64,000 nt of DNA from an uncultured Eubacteriales bacterium (GCA_934457415.1 CAKSHM010000005.1:1-64000); one strand, 5' to 3'. Shown: positions 51,771 through 61,332, numbered from the stretch's first letter. The notes: generated from the letters alone by a model not told the origin. Translations and numbers: made by a program.

Positions 51771-53060
51771 TTGCCTGATTACAGAAAAAAGCAGTACGGC
51801 AAGAAAAAATTCGGCAAAGCCGAAAAACCAATTAAAAATTCTGTTAAGAAAGAAAGAAAAAAAGTTAAAGAGGTTGTTTTTGACGACGGCCTTTTAAGCG
51901 GTACTTCAAAGGTAAAGGTTATCAAGGGAAAAAAGGTTGAAAGACAAAGAAAACTCCGTGCTTTTATAATAACCGCAGTTATTACAATTGTTTCGAATAT
52001 TATTCTTTCCTTGATTTTACCTGTAAATCTTACGGAAAATGTTAAAAATCTTTCAGCCATTTTAGGAACAGGCAGCTTCCCTGCGGAATTAAACGGTCTT
52101 TCAACGATTGATACCAAGCAAAACAGATCTGTTTTTTATATTCTTTCCGATACCGGACTTACCGCATATAACCGTTCCGGCAAGGAGGTTTATCACAGAC
52201 TTTGCGGCTATGAAAATCCTGTTATGAGTATCAGCGAGACAAGAGTCCTTGTTTATGATCAGGGCGGGAATGAGCTAAGTATATCAAATCTGAAAGAGGT
52301 TACCAATACATATAAATCCGATGACCCGATCACCTGCGCGGCAATAGGCAGAAACGGGACCTTTGCGGTGGTTACTTCATCTGCCGATTATGCTTCGACT
52401 GTAACTGTACTCAACAGAAAATCAAAAAGACTTTATACTTGGAATTCGGCTAAAGAAATAGTAAACAATGTTTGTGTTTCTGCTGACGGAAAGAAGATAG
52501 GCGTTTCAACAATAACTACCGCAAACGGAAGATTTTCTTCACATTTATATGTTTTAGGCTTTGAATCTGCCGATCCTGTTTATACTCTTGATCTAAAAGA
52601 AAAAATTGTAATATCCTTAAAGGCTTCAGGGAAAAACCTTGTTGTCGGTGCGGACGGCGGTTATGTAAGCTTTATAAACTTGAAAAAGAATACAGCGGTA
52701 ACGCTTGAAAAAGAGCTTGATTTAAGTTTTTACAGAAGCTACGGAAGAAAAAATCTTTTTGTTTTTAATCTTTCAAGCAATAAAAGTCAAAATTCCGTTG
52801 TTGTAACTGATTCAAGCGGAAATAAAAAAGGTGAATTTCAGATAAACGAAACCATAAGTGATATACAGCTGTTCGGCAGTCATATTTATTGTATCAGTGA
52901 TACAAAAACTTTTGTCTATGATATTGACGGAACGCTTGTAAGAACGGGTGAGTGCGGATACGGCTGTAAAAGACTTGCCGTAACAGGTACATATTCAGTT
53001 GCGGTTATAACGGATACAAGTATGGATGAATTTGATATCAGTAAAAAGGAGAAGTTGTGA
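51771..53060 (+). CDS. DUF5711-like membrane-anchored beta-propeller candidate
   Basis: About 429 residues: a very basic cytoplasmic N-terminus (about 1-65, many Lys/Arg), one membrane helix (about 65-88, AFIITAVITIVSNIILSLIL) and an outside region made of repeated beta-strand units (for example VSISETRVLVYDQGG-like and KKIGVSTIT segments) like a WD/PQQ-type propeller. This matches the DUF5711-type proteins of Clostridia, which have no known role. TTG at 51771 is favoured as start because AAAGGCGG lies seven bases upstream; a TTG at 51753 overlaps truA. cvpA-like follows with overlap. Confidence 0.72.
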   Translation: MPDYRKKQYGKKKFGKAEKPIKNSVKKERKKVKEVVFDDGLLSGTSKVKVIKGKKVERQRKLRAFIITAVITIVSNIILSLILPVNLTENVKNLSAILGTGSFPAELNGLSTIDTKQNRSVFYILSDTGLTAYNRSGKEVYHRLCGYENPVMSISETRVLVYDQGGNELSISNLKEVTNTYKSDDPITCAAIGRNGTFAVVTSSADYASTVTVLNRKSKRLYTWNSAKEIVNNVCVSADGKKIGVSTITTANGRFSSHLYVLGFESADPVYTLDLKEKIVISLKASGKNLVVGADGGYVSFINLKKNTAVTLEKELDLSFYRSYGRKNLFVFNLSSNKSQNSVVVTDSSGNKKGEFQINETISDIQLFGSHIYCISDTKTFVYDIDGTLVRTGECGYGCKRLAVTGTYSVAVITDTSMDEFDISKKEKL

Positions 53061-53755
53061 TGTATGGTTTAAAGGCGCTTATATTGGATTTGATAGTAGT
53101 GGCAATTATATTGCTTGCTGCTTGGATGTCCTCTAAAAGAGGCTTTGTAAGAACGGTTGTTGAGGTTGCAGGCTGTATTTTGGCACTTATAATTTCGGTT
53201 TATGCGAGTAAACCGGTCGCGGAGTTTTGCTACAACAGATTTGTTGCAAATTCGGTCGAGAATTCCGTTAAAGACGCGCTTGCCGATGTTAAGGTCGATT
53301 CCGCGTCCGCCGTTTGGGACTCTCTTCCCGATTATCTTAAAAAATATGCCGAAACCTTCGGAATTTCAAAAGAAAAAATCAATGACGCCGCTTCAAAGGC
53401 TTCAGAAGATAAAACAGAAAATATTTCAGATAAAATAGCGGAAGGCACTGTTAAGCCCGTGGTTGTAAAGGCACTTTCGGGTATAATATCCGCGGCAATG
53501 TTCGCAATTCTGTTTTTCCTGATAAAAATTCTTTCCAGACTGATAAACGGCATGTTCAATATTTCTTTTGTCGGAAGTATTAACAGACTGCTCGGAGGTT
53601 TACTCGGTCTTGTAAAGGGAATGATATTTGCGGCGCTGTTTATTCTTATTATCAATTTTCTTGTTGTTATATCAAAGGGAAGCATTTCGTACTTGTCCGA
53701 GGATATGATAAACGAATCAATATTTTTTAAACTTTTCTCAAACCTCATAAAATAA
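53060..53755 (+). CDS. CvpA-family membrane protein
   Basis: 231 residues with four membrane helices: LDLIVVAIILLAAWMSSKRGF, VEVAGCILALIISVYAS, then after an outside loop of about 85 residues ALSGIISAAMFAILFFLI and MIFAALFILIINFLVVI. The kRGFVRTV turn and GGLLGLVKGMIFAAL are CvpA/colicin V production family features. Family knowledge links CvpA to envelope stress and purine regulons in other bacteria. The extended Lys/Asp-rich central loop is typical of the Firmicutes members. Start overlaps the preceding stop; AAGGAGA is upstream. Confidence 0.85.
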   Translation: MYGLKALILDLIVVAIILLAAWMSSKRGFVRTVVEVAGCILALIISVYASKPVAEFCYNRFVANSVENSVKDALADVKVDSASAVWDSLPDYLKKYAETFGISKEKINDAASKASEDKTENISDKIAEGTVKPVVVKALSGIISAAMFAILFFLIKILSRLINGMFNISFVGSINRLLGGLLGLVKGMIFAALFILIINFLVVISKGSISYLSEDMINESIFFKLFSNLIK

Positions 53756-53772
53756 AGGAGCAATTTATAAAA

Positions 53773-56049
53773 ATGAAACTTTGTTCAAAATGCAAACAAC
53801 GGCCGGCTGTTGTGTTTATATCCAATCCCGCAAATCCGTCGGCAGAGCCTGAAGGGCTTTGTCTGATGTGTGCAAAATCATTAGGCATAAAGCCGGTTGA
53901 TGATATGCTCAAAAGTATGAATGTATCCGACGAGGATATTGAATTGATGAGCAATCAGTTTATGGATATGATGAATGACGGCGAAATGCCAATGGATGAA
54001 GAGCTTAATGATGAAACATTTAATTTAGGTACGGCGCCTGCTATCCCTTTTTTGAAAAATATATTCGGGACATCTTCGGAAAGCGAGAACAAAACTGCCG
54101 AGCATAAGCCGAACGGCTCCGAACAAAAGCAAAAAAAGAAGAAAAGAAGATATATCGACCAATTCTGCACTAATTTAACGGAAAAAGCAAAGGACGGTAA
54201 GCTTGACAGAATTATAGGACGGGAAAAAGAACTTTACAGGACAATTCAGATTTTGTCGCGCCGCTCTAAAAACAATCCTTGCTTAATAGGTGAGCCGGGG
54301 GTTGGAAAAACTGCCATTGCCGAAGGTCTTGCGCTTAAAATCGCAGATAAGACCGCTCCCGCGCGTCTGCTTGATAAAGAAATAATGCTTCTTGATTTAA
54401 CCGGTCTTGTTGCGGGAACGCAGTTTAGAGGTCAGTTTGAGGCAAGAGTTAAGGGTTTGCTTGATGAGGTTAAAAATTCTGGAAATATAATTCTTTTTAT
54501 TGATGAAATCCATAATCTTGTAGGAGCGGGAGATTCTGCCGAAGGCTCAATGAACGCGGCAAATATTTTAAAGCCTGCCCTTTCAAGAGGCGAAATTCAG
54601 GTTATCGGAGCCACAACCTTTAAGGAATACAGAAAGTATATTGAAAAGGATGCGGCGTTAGAACGCCGTTTTCAGCCTGTTACAATTGAAGAGCCGTCTG
54701 TTGAAGAAACCATTGAAGTATTAAAGGGTGTTAAATCCTACTATGAGGGATACCATACGGTAATTATTCCCGATGAAGTTGTTAAAAAAGCCGTTTTACT
54801 TTCGGAAAGATATATAACCGACAGATTTTTGCCCGATAAAGCAATTGATTTGCTTGATGAGGCTTGCGCCTGTACAAGCCTTGAAAATAAAGCAATAGAT
54901 GAGCTTTATGAGGAAAATAAAAAGATAAGCGATGCTTCTGAGAAACTTGAAGAACTGGAAAGCAATGTTGAAAATCCTGATTTTGAGAAAATTGCGATTT
55001 TAAAATCCGATATTGAAAAGTATAAAGCCCACGCTCAGTCGCTTTATGAGCCTGCTTCAAACAATACCGTTACAGATGCTGAGCTTGCAAAGGTTATAGA
55101 GCTTTGGACGGGAATTCCTGCCGCAAAGGTTGAGCAAAGCGACTTAAAAAAGCTTTCAGCTCTTGAGGATGCTTTAAATAAAAGGGTAATAGGACAGGAG
55201 GAGGCAACTCATGCCGTTGCAAGCGCTGTTAAGCGTTCAAGAATTCAGACAAGCGCACTAAGACGCCCTGCGTCATTTATATTTGTAGGACCTACGGGCG
55301 TCGGCAAAACTCAGCTTGTAAAAACCCTTTCCGAACAGCTTTTCGACACTCCCGAAACTCTTATAAGGCTTGATATGTCAGAATTTATGGAAAAACACGC
55401 TGTTTCAAGGCTTATCGGAGCGCCCCCCGGATATGTCGGATTTGACGAGGCAGGGCAGCTTACCGAAAAGGTAAGAAGAAAACCTTATTCGGTGGTTTTA
55501 TTTGATGAAATAGAAAAAGCCCATCCCGATGTTATGAATGTTCTTCTCCAAATTCTTGACGAGGGAAGAATAACCGACGCTCAGGGAAGAACGGTCAATT
55601 TTGAAAACACAATTATTGTTATGACCTCAAATGCAGGCAGCGAAAGAAACGATACACTTTTAGGCTTCAATAAAACAGCCGAACAGGCTTCTAAGGAAAA
55701 AGCATTAAAAGCTTTAAGTGAGTTTTTAAGACCGGAGTTTTTGGCAAGAGTCGACGAGATTGTGGTCTTTTCACCGCTTGATAAGAAATCTCTGTCCAAA
55801 ATAGCTGCTTTAATGTTAGACGAGCTTAAAACCGCCTTAAAATTGCGTGGAACAGAGGTTACGGTAGACGGCAGAGTCTGCGATTTAATCGCTGAAAAGT
55901 GCGACGGAAAGAAAACCGGCGCAAGGGAGCTTCGCAATATTATAAGAAATGAAATCGAAAACAAGGTTGTTGATCTGGTAATCGAAAATGACGGCAGTTT
56001 AAGCCATATTGATGTTACTGCAGATCAGAATGAAATAGTTGTAAAATAA
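53773..56049 (+). CDS. Clp-family AAA+ unfoldase with N-terminal zinc ribbon (ClpE/ClpC-like)
   Basis: 758 residues. The N-terminus has two CxxC pairs (C4/C7 and C30/C33), a zinc ribbon as in ClpE, in place of the usual Clp-N repeats. AAA-1 Walker A GEPGVGKTAIAEG (about 172); short middle domain with a coiled coil (about 380-425); AAA-2 Walker A GPTGVGKTQLVKT (about 506), MSEFMEKHAVSRLIGAPPGY. LLGF near 628 is a candidate ClpP-docking tripeptide, so it should feed the ClpP protease; McsB/CtsR-type regulators are not nearby. A ClpC-type assignment remains possible. Confidence 0.9.
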   Translation: MKLCSKCKQRPAVVFISNPANPSAEPEGLCLMCAKSLGIKPVDDMLKSMNVSDEDIELMSNQFMDMMNDGEMPMDEELNDETFNLGTAPAIPFLKNIFGTSSESENKTAEHKPNGSEQKQKKKKRRYIDQFCTNLTEKAKDGKLDRIIGREKELYRTIQILSRRSKNNPCLIGEPGVGKTAIAEGLALKIADKTAPARLLDKEIMLLDLTGLVAGTQFRGQFEARVKGLLDEVKNSGNIILFIDEIHNLVGAGDSAEGSMNAANILKPALSRGEIQVIGATTFKEYRKYIEKDAALERRFQPVTIEEPSVEETIEVLKGVKSYYEGYHTVIIPDEVVKKAVLLSERYITDRFLPDKAIDLLDEACACTSLENKAIDELYEENKKISDASEKLEELESNVENPDFEKIAILKSDIEKYKAHAQSLYEPASNNTVTDAELAKVIELWTGIPAAKVEQSDLKKLSALEDALNKRVIGQEEATHAVASAVKRSRIQTSALRRPASFIFVGPTGVGKTQLVKTLSEQLFDTPETLIRLDMSEFMEKHAVSRLIGAPPGYVGFDEAGQLTEKVRRKPYSVVLFDEIEKAHPDVMNVLLQILDEGRITDAQGRTVNFENTIIVMTSNAGSERNDTLLGFNKTAEQASKEKALKALSEFLRPEFLARVDEIVVFSPLDKKSLSKIAALMLDELKTALKLRGTEVTVDGRVCDLIAEKCDGKKTGARELRNIIRNEIENKVVDLVIENDGSLSHIDVTADQNEIVVK

Positions 56050-56057
56050 CAGCGGAG

Positions 56058-57065
56058 ATGATGTTTATGTATACCGAAAGACCCGATTACGGCAACGGTT
56101 ACCGTATTAAGTATTTAAGAGGAATTGAAGAGGTTATAAATCAGCGCCGAGAGGAATGCGAAAAAACCAGAAGCAAATTTATGAAGGGTTTTTCCGAAAA
56201 TCAGGAGGAATACCGAAAAAAGTATCTTGATATGCTCGGCTGGCCGTTAAATATCGAGCCGAAAGAAATTCTTTCCGTTACAAAGAGACTTGTCTTTGAA
56301 GACGATAAAATGATTATCGAAAGAATTCAGCTTGAACTTTTTAAGGATTATTTATTTTACGGAATACTGTTTAAGCATAAGACCGATAAAAAGCTTCCGC
56401 TTGTCATTTCTCAGCACGGCGGTTGGGGAACACCCGAATTCTGCAGCGGATTTTTCGATACCGAAAATTACAATAATATGTCAATGCGTATATTTAATAA
56501 GGGTGTAAATGTCTTTGCTCCTCAGCTTTGCCTGTGGCAAGTAAACAGATTCGGTCCCGATAATAAAAGAGACGAGCTTGACCTTAAGCTTAAACAGCTC
56601 GGTTCAAGCATCGCGGCTTTGGAAATTTATTCGATAAAGCGATGTCTTGATTATTTTGAAAAAGAGCCTTATTGCTCGGGTGTTTTCGGAATGGCAGGTC
56701 TTTCTTACGGCGGATTTTATACTCTTTATACAACAGCCGCCGATACAAGAATAAAATCCGCGCTTTCCTGCAGTCATTTTAATGACAGAATTAAGTACGG
56801 TTGGGCAAGCAAATCATTTTTTAACGCTGCAAGCACATTTCTTGACGCTGAAACCGCGGCGCTTATAATGCCGAGACATCTTGCGATTGAGGTAGGCGAT
56901 AATGATGAGCTTTTCACTCCCGAAACAGCGCAAAATGAATTTGAGATACTTAAAGGTTACGCAAAAGGACACGAGGATTGCTTTAAATTCCATATTTTTA
57001 AGGGCGTTCATGAATTCTGCCCCGAGAATGATGAAGCCATAGATTGGTTTATTTCAAAGCTTTAA
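56058..57065 (+). CDS. Alpha/beta hydrolase (dienelactone / acetyl-ester hydrolase-like)
   Basis: 335 residues, no signal peptide. Core of an alpha/beta hydrolase: oxyanion-hole segment ISQHGGWGTPEFC, nucleophile elbow MAGLSYGGFYTLYT (G-x-S-x-G), an acidic residue in EVGDNDELFTPE and a C-terminal His in KGVHEFCPEND. The family includes acetylxylan esterases, prolyl-oligopeptidase-like and other carbohydrate ester hydrolases; the substrate is unknown. Follows the Clp gene by 8 bases and ends at a strong two-way terminator. Confidence 0.82.
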   Translation: MMFMYTERPDYGNGYRIKYLRGIEEVINQRREECEKTRSKFMKGFSENQEEYRKKYLDMLGWPLNIEPKEILSVTKRLVFEDDKMIIERIQLELFKDYLFYGILFKHKTDKKLPLVISQHGGWGTPEFCSGFFDTENYNNMSMRIFNKGVNVFAPQLCLWQVNRFGPDNKRDELDLKLKQLGSSIAALEIYSIKRCLDYFEKEPYCSGVFGMAGLSYGGFYTLYTTAADTRIKSALSCSHFNDRIKYGWASKSFFNAASTFLDAETAALIMPRHLAIEVGDNDELFTPETAQNEFEILKGYAKGHEDCFKFHIFKGVHEFCPENDEAIDWFISKL

Positions 57066-57073
57066 AAAAAAAT

Positions 57074-57113
57074 AAAACTGCTTTCGGCTTAAAATTTTGC
57101 CGAAAGCAGTTTT
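57074..57113. terminator. Bidirectional terminator between the hydrolase and AEC genes
   Basis: AAAACTGCTTTCGGC (57074-57088) pairs with GCCGAAAGCAGTTTT (57099-57113), flanked by A and T runs. It separates two convergent operons and overlaps the AEC gene's stop region. Confidence 0.92.
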
Positions 57114-58037
57114 TTATACGAAAATCATAAACATTACAGGTATTGTTATAATTGCCAGCAAATGAGAAATCAAAGCCATTCCGGCACCCGGTGCAGTATC
57201 TCCGCCGTAAGCCGCAGGGAATACAACGGTATTTAAGCCTAACGGCATAGCTGTTGCACAAAGGCAGGCTCTTAAAATGCTTTTATCGGTTTTCAGAGCC
57301 ATAAGCACAAGCATAAATATTGTCGGCAGAATTATTAGCCTTATAACAGATGCAAAATAAACTTTTTTGTTTTTTGCAAGCTCCTTTAAACTGTATTCTC
57401 CTATAACAAATCCTGTAAGAAGCATTGCAAGCGGAGACATACACGCACTTGCCGAAGAAACCGCGGTCAGGATAAATTTCGGAAGTCTTACCGAAAAAAG
57501 TCCGCAAAGTGTTCCTAAAACAAGAGAAATAAAAATCGGATTTATAAAAGCTTTTATTCCGATCTTTTTATTTTCACTGTTTGGGATAAGAGAGGCGGTT
57601 CCGATTGAATACACATATATATTAAGAGGTAAGGTGAAAATCATATAATCAAAAAGAATTTCTTCCCCGAACACTCCGAGAACTACCGCATTTCCCATAA
57701 AACTGAAATTGGCAACCGCAAAGGAATATGTATATATTTTTTTGAGATAATCCTCTTTGGCAAATAGCTTTGCTAAAAATACCGCGATTATGAGCGATAT
57801 TATCATTACGGCTAAGCCGTAAACCGCATATATCCATTTCTTTTTAAAATTTTCAAGCGTGCAGTATTTGTTAAAAACCGAGAAGACAAGACATGGCACA
57901 AAGGCGTAAGTTTCAAGCTTTGATAATACAACCGAATCGTCAAGAGGCAAGAGCCTTTTTTTATTTAAAAAGAAGCCAAGAGCCATAAAAATGAAAAGCA
58001 CAAGCATTTGATTGAGTGTTGAAATGAAAACCTGCAT
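57114..58037 (-). CDS. AEC (auxin efflux carrier)-family transporter
   Basis: 307 residues with about ten membrane helices in the two five-helix halves typical of the AEC family; NQMLVLFIFMALGFFLNKK at the start and FSFMGNAVVLGVFGEE and GLNTVVFPAAYGGD as the unwound-helix motifs. Bacterial members export or import organic acids such as malate or malonate; the substrate cannot be read here. A single-gene unit between the terminator and tRNA-Gly. Confidence 0.9.
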   Translation of the reverse strand: MQVFISTLNQMLVLFIFMALGFFLNKKRLLPLDDSVVLSKLETYAFVPCLVFSVFNKYCTLENFKKKWIYAVYGLAVMIISLIIAVFLAKLFAKEDYLKKIYTYSFAVANFSFMGNAVVLGVFGEEILFDYMIFTLPLNIYVYSIGTASLIPNSENKKIGIKAFINPIFISLVLGTLCGLFSVRLPKFILTAVSSASACMSPLAMLLTGFVIGEYSLKELAKNKKVYFASVIRLIILPTIFMLVLMALKTDKSILRACLCATAMPLGLNTVVFPAAYGGDTAPGAGMALISHLLAIITIPVMFMIFV

Positions 58038-58094
58038 TCTGATTTAATCCCCTTAAAATTATATCTGTGCTACTTTTTGCCGAAAACGGCAAGA

Positions 58095-58129
58095 AAAAAG
58101 TCGCTAACCATTGATGATTAGCGACTTTT
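58095..58129 (-). terminator. Terminator of tRNA-Gly
   Basis: On the minus strand AAAAGTCGCTAA and TTAGCGACTTTTTT form a stem (58096-58107 / 58118-58129) a few bases after the tRNA 3' end, followed by T. Confidence 0.88.
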
Positions 58130-58132
58130 CTG

Positions 58133-58206
58133 TGGAGCGGGTGATGGGAATCGAACCCACACGACCAGCTTGGAAGGCTGGGATTCTACCATTGAACTAC
58201 ACCCGC
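58133..58206 (-). tRNA. tRNA-Gly (anticodon TCC)
   Basis: A complete cloverleaf on the minus strand: acceptor GCGGGTG / CACCCGC, D-arm GTTCAATGGTAGAAT, anticodon stem CCAGC/GCTGG with loop CTTCCAA (anticodon TCC), T-arm GTGGGTTCGATTCCCAT, discriminator T and an encoded CCA. It has its own promoter (TTGACT-17-TATTAT) and terminator. Confidence 0.97.
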
Positions 58207-58221
58207 ATTCGCGACTTAAAT

Positions 58222-58250
58222 ATAATATCACAAATGCGGTATTTAGTCAA
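58222..58250 (-). promoter_or_regulatory. Promoter of tRNA-Gly
   Basis: Minus strand TTGACT (58245-58250) and TATTAT (58222-58227) with a 17-base spacer, ending 16 bases before the tRNA 5' end. Confidence 0.8.
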
Positions 58251-58258
58251 GTGTTTTT

Positions 58259-58972
58259 TTAATTTTTTTCGCCAAAAAGTTTATTTAATTGTTTAATCGT
58301 TTCCTCATCGGTTTCAGGATAATTTTTAAGCTTAAAATCAAGACCTAAAGTATCATATTTTTCACCGCAGAGTTTTCTGAACGGCAACAGCTCTGTTTCC
58401 TTAACGCACTTGAATTTTTGTGCAATGCTTTTAAGACGGATTATGTTTGATTCGGTGTCATTTATGCCTCGTATTATTACCTGTCTTAAGCGGGTGGGAA
58501 TATTCAATTCGTCAAGTTTTTCGAGAAAAAGCAGGGGAGAAGAAAGAGAACAACCGACATATTTTTTATAAAGGCTGTCAAAGGTATATTTAATATCAAG
58601 CAGACAGCAGTCGGTTGCTTTTAAAAGCTTTTTTGTGTTTTCGTTAAAAATACATCCGCTTGTATCAAGACAGGTATTTATATCATTCTCTTTGCAAAGT
58701 CTGAAAACCTCCGCAAAAAACTCCGCCTGCAATAAAGGCTCGCCGCCCGAAACCGTTATTCCGCCTTTTTCACCGAAATAATCCTTGTAATTTTTAACCC
58801 TGTTTATTATTTCTTCCGCGGTGTATTCGTTACCCTCTGTAAGCGCCCATGTTTCAGGGTTGTGACAGCATGCGCATCTTAAAGGACAACCCTGAGAAAA
58901 AACAACAAATCTTACGCCGTTTCCGTCAAGTGTTCCTAAGGACTGGAAGGAATTGATTCTGCCTTTTAACAT
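58259..58972 (-). CDS. pflA: Pyruvate formate-lyase activating enzyme
   Basis: Radical-SAM enzyme that makes the glycyl radical on PflB. CxxxCxxC cluster motif in QGCPLRCACCHNPETW (about 29-44); GGITVSGGEPLLQ, DTSGCIF and CCLLDIKYT follow. 237 residues, normal. Lies 3 bases downstream of pflB, so both are made from one message. Oxygen-sensitive, fitting a strict anaerobe. Confidence 0.96.
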   Translation of the reverse strand: MLKGRINSFQSLGTLDGNGVRFVVFSQGCPLRCACCHNPETWALTEGNEYTAEEIINRVKNYKDYFGEKGGITVSGGEPLLQAEFFAEVFRLCKENDINTCLDTSGCIFNENTKKLLKATDCCLLDIKYTFDSLYKKYVGCSLSSPLLFLEKLDELNIPTRLRQVIIRGINDTESNIIRLKSIAQKFKCVKETELLPFRKLCGEKYDTLGLDFKLKNYPETDEETIKQLNKLFGEKN

Positions 58973-58975
58973 AAT

Positions 58976-61207
58976 TTACATTGCCTCATGAAATGTTCTG
59001 CTTATAACTTCGCGCTGCTGCTCTCTTGAAAGCTTGTGGAAATTTACGGCATATCCGGAAACTCGAATTGTTAAATTAGGATATGCGTCAGGGTCGTTGT
59101 AGGCTTCAATAAGTGTTTCGCGGTTTAAAACATTTACATTTATGTGATGGGCGCATTTTGCAAAATAACCGTCTAAAATACTGATAAGATTGTCAATCCG
59201 TTCAGATATATTTCTGCCCAAAGTATTTGGAGTTACGGAAAATGTGTTTGAAATGCCGTCTCTGCAATCGTCATAGGAAAGCTTTGCAACAGAGTTAAGC
59301 GAAGCAAGAGCGCCGTTTTCTTCTCTGTTGTGCATTGGATTTGCTCCCGGGGCAAACGGAGCGCCTGCTTTTCTGCCGTCGGGAGTAGCGCCGGTGTTCT
59401 TTCCGTACATAACATTTGAGGTTATTGTAAGAACGGAAAGAGTGTGTTCCGCGTTTCTGTATGCGGGAGTTTTTCTCAATTCCGTTATGACTGAATGCGT
59501 AAGCTCTTTTGCTGTGAGATCTACTCTGTCGTCATCATTTCCGTATTTCGGGAAATCACCCTCGGTTTTAAAATCGACTATAAATCCTTCTTCATTTCTT
59601 ATCGGATAAACTTTTGCGTATTTTATAGCTGACAGCGAATCCGCAACAACCGAAAGGCCGGCAATTCCGAATGCCATAAATCTATGTATGCAGCTGTCAT
59701 GCAAAGCCATCTGCGAGCTTTCATAGGCATATTTATCGTGCATAAAATGAATAACATTCATAGTATTCACATAAAGCCTGCAAAGCCAAGTCAGATATTT
59801 AAGATATCGGCTGCAGACCTCGTCAAAATCCAAAACCTTGCTTTCGTCTACCGAAGCCTGAGGTCCGAGCCTGATGCCGCTGCTTGCGTCATATCCGCCG
59901 TTGAGCGAAAATAAGAGGAGCTTTGCAAGATTGCACCTCGCGCCGAAAAACTGCATTTGTTTTCCGACCTTCATAGCAGAAACACAGCAAGCTATTGCAT
60001 AATCGTCACCGTAAATCGGGCGCATTAAATCATCATTTTCATACTGAATGGAATCGGTATCGCAGGAAACCTTGGCGCAGAATTTTTTAAACTGCTCAGG
60101 CAGGGATTTTGACCAAAGCACCGTAAGATTGGGCTCTGCTGAAGATCCGAGTGTATATAAAGTATTTAAAATTCTGAAGCTGCTTTTTGTAACAAGTGTT
60201 CTCCCGTCTTCTCCCATTCCTCCGACGCTTTCAGTTATCCACATCGGGTCTCCGCCGAACAGCTCATTATATTCGGGCGTTCTCAAATGACGGGCAAGCC
60301 TTAGCTTTATGACAAAATCGTCAATAAGCTCCTGCGCCTGCTTTTCGGTAATGATTTTATTATTAAGGTCTCTTTCAATATAAATATCAAAAAATGTGCT
60401 TACTCTGCCTAATGACATTGCCGCTCCGTTTTGCTGCTTAATAGCGGCAAGATATGCAAAATATGTCCATTGTATCGCTTCTTTGGCATTGCTTGCGGGA
60501 AGACTGATATCAAATCCGTACATTTTAGCCATTTCTTTGATGTCATTTAATGCCTTGAGCTGTAAAGTCAGCTCTTCAGAAAGCCTTATTGTCTCCTCGT
60601 TAAAGTCCTTACAGGAAAGGGAAGCCTTGTCGGCTTTTTTATTTTCAATCAAAAAATCTATTCCGTAAAGGGCAACACGCCTGTAATCGCCTATAATTCT
60701 TCCTCTTCCGTAGGCGTCTGGGAGACCTGTTATAAGGTGGCTTCTTCTCGCAAGACGCATTTCGTCGGTATAAGCGCTGAAAACACCGTCGTTATGAGTT
60801 GAGCGGTATTTGAATTTTTTTTCAACAGCTTCGCTTAAGCTGTATCCGTAAGCCTCGCATGCCTGACGCGCCATTCTCATTCCGCCGAACGGATTTACTC
60901 CTCTTTTAAGAGGACGGTTTGTCTGAATTCCTACAATTATCTCTTTCTCTTTATCAATATAACCTGCTTTATACGAGGTGATTTCCGAAACCGTTTCGGT
61001 GTCTATATCAAGAACTCCGCCGAACTGTCTTTCAACTTCAAAAAGGGAATTGACCTTGCGCATGATTTCCTCGGTGCGCTTTGTCGGGCCTGATAAAAAC
61101 TCATCTCCGCCTTTATATTCCGTATAATTCTTCTGAATAAAATCGCGGACATTAATTTCAACTTCCCATTTTCCGCCGTTAAAGCCTTCACGGTTTATTT
61201 TTTCCAT
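58976..61207 (-). CDS. pflB: Formate C-acetyltransferase (pyruvate formate-lyase)
   Basis: Splits pyruvate with CoA into acetyl-CoA and formate under anaerobic conditions. Catalytic Cys pair at C407-C408 (IACCVSAMKVGKQMQFFGAR); glycyl-radical glycine at about G718 in RVSGYAVNFHKL. 743 residues, full length, a true PFL and not a glycerol dehydratase-type homologue (both cysteines are present). Transcribed from a strong promoter; formate release and C1 supply are the likely purpose. Confidence 0.97.
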   Translation of the reverse strand: MEKINREGFNGGKWEVEINVRDFIQKNYTEYKGGDEFLSGPTKRTEEIMRKVNSLFEVERQFGGVLDIDTETVSEITSYKAGYIDKEKEIIVGIQTNRPLKRGVNPFGGMRMARQACEAYGYSLSEAVEKKFKYRSTHNDGVFSAYTDEMRLARRSHLITGLPDAYGRGRIIGDYRRVALYGIDFLIENKKADKASLSCKDFNEETIRLSEELTLQLKALNDIKEMAKMYGFDISLPASNAKEAIQWTYFAYLAAIKQQNGAAMSLGRVSTFFDIYIERDLNNKIITEKQAQELIDDFVIKLRLARHLRTPEYNELFGGDPMWITESVGGMGEDGRTLVTKSSFRILNTLYTLGSSAEPNLTVLWSKSLPEQFKKFCAKVSCDTDSIQYENDDLMRPIYGDDYAIACCVSAMKVGKQMQFFGARCNLAKLLLFSLNGGYDASSGIRLGPQASVDESKVLDFDEVCSRYLKYLTWLCRLYVNTMNVIHFMHDKYAYESSQMALHDSCIHRFMAFGIAGLSVVADSLSAIKYAKVYPIRNEEGFIVDFKTEGDFPKYGNDDDRVDLTAKELTHSVITELRKTPAYRNAEHTLSVLTITSNVMYGKNTGATPDGRKAGAPFAPGANPMHNREENGALASLNSVAKLSYDDCRDGISNTFSVTPNTLGRNISERIDNLISILDGYFAKCAHHINVNVLNRETLIEAYNDPDAYPNLTIRVSGYAVNFHKLSREQQREVISRTFHEAM

Positions 61208-61239
61208 ATATATGCCCCCTTAAAGCGAGTATTGCATAT

Positions 61240-61268
61240 ATAATACTACATATTGTGGTTCTTGTCAA
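61240..61268 (-). promoter_or_regulatory. pflB-pflA promoter
   Basis: Minus strand TTGACA (61263-61268), 17-base spacer, TATTAT (61240-61245). AATATTGAATATTGGG just upstream of the -35 is an imperfect AATATT repeat and could bind a regulator (inference). Confidence 0.8.
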
Positions 61269-61295
61269 CCCAATATTCAATATTTCGTTATTTTT

Positions 61296-61332
61296 TTAAA
61301 AAATTCCGCAAGCTTATTCAGCCCGCGGAATT
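61296..61332 (-). terminator. Terminator after lysC
   Basis: AATTCCGC (61302-61309) pairs with GCGGAATT (61325-61332); on the minus strand a run of T follows. It ends the ACT-hom-lysC transcript before the pflB promoter. Confidence 0.88.

Noticed and set aside
58111..58296. Open frame reading ...GIEPTRPAWKAGILPLNY on the plus strand
   Set aside because: It is the well-known false translation across the antisense strand of tRNA-Gly; the tRNA folds fully and has its own promoter and terminator.
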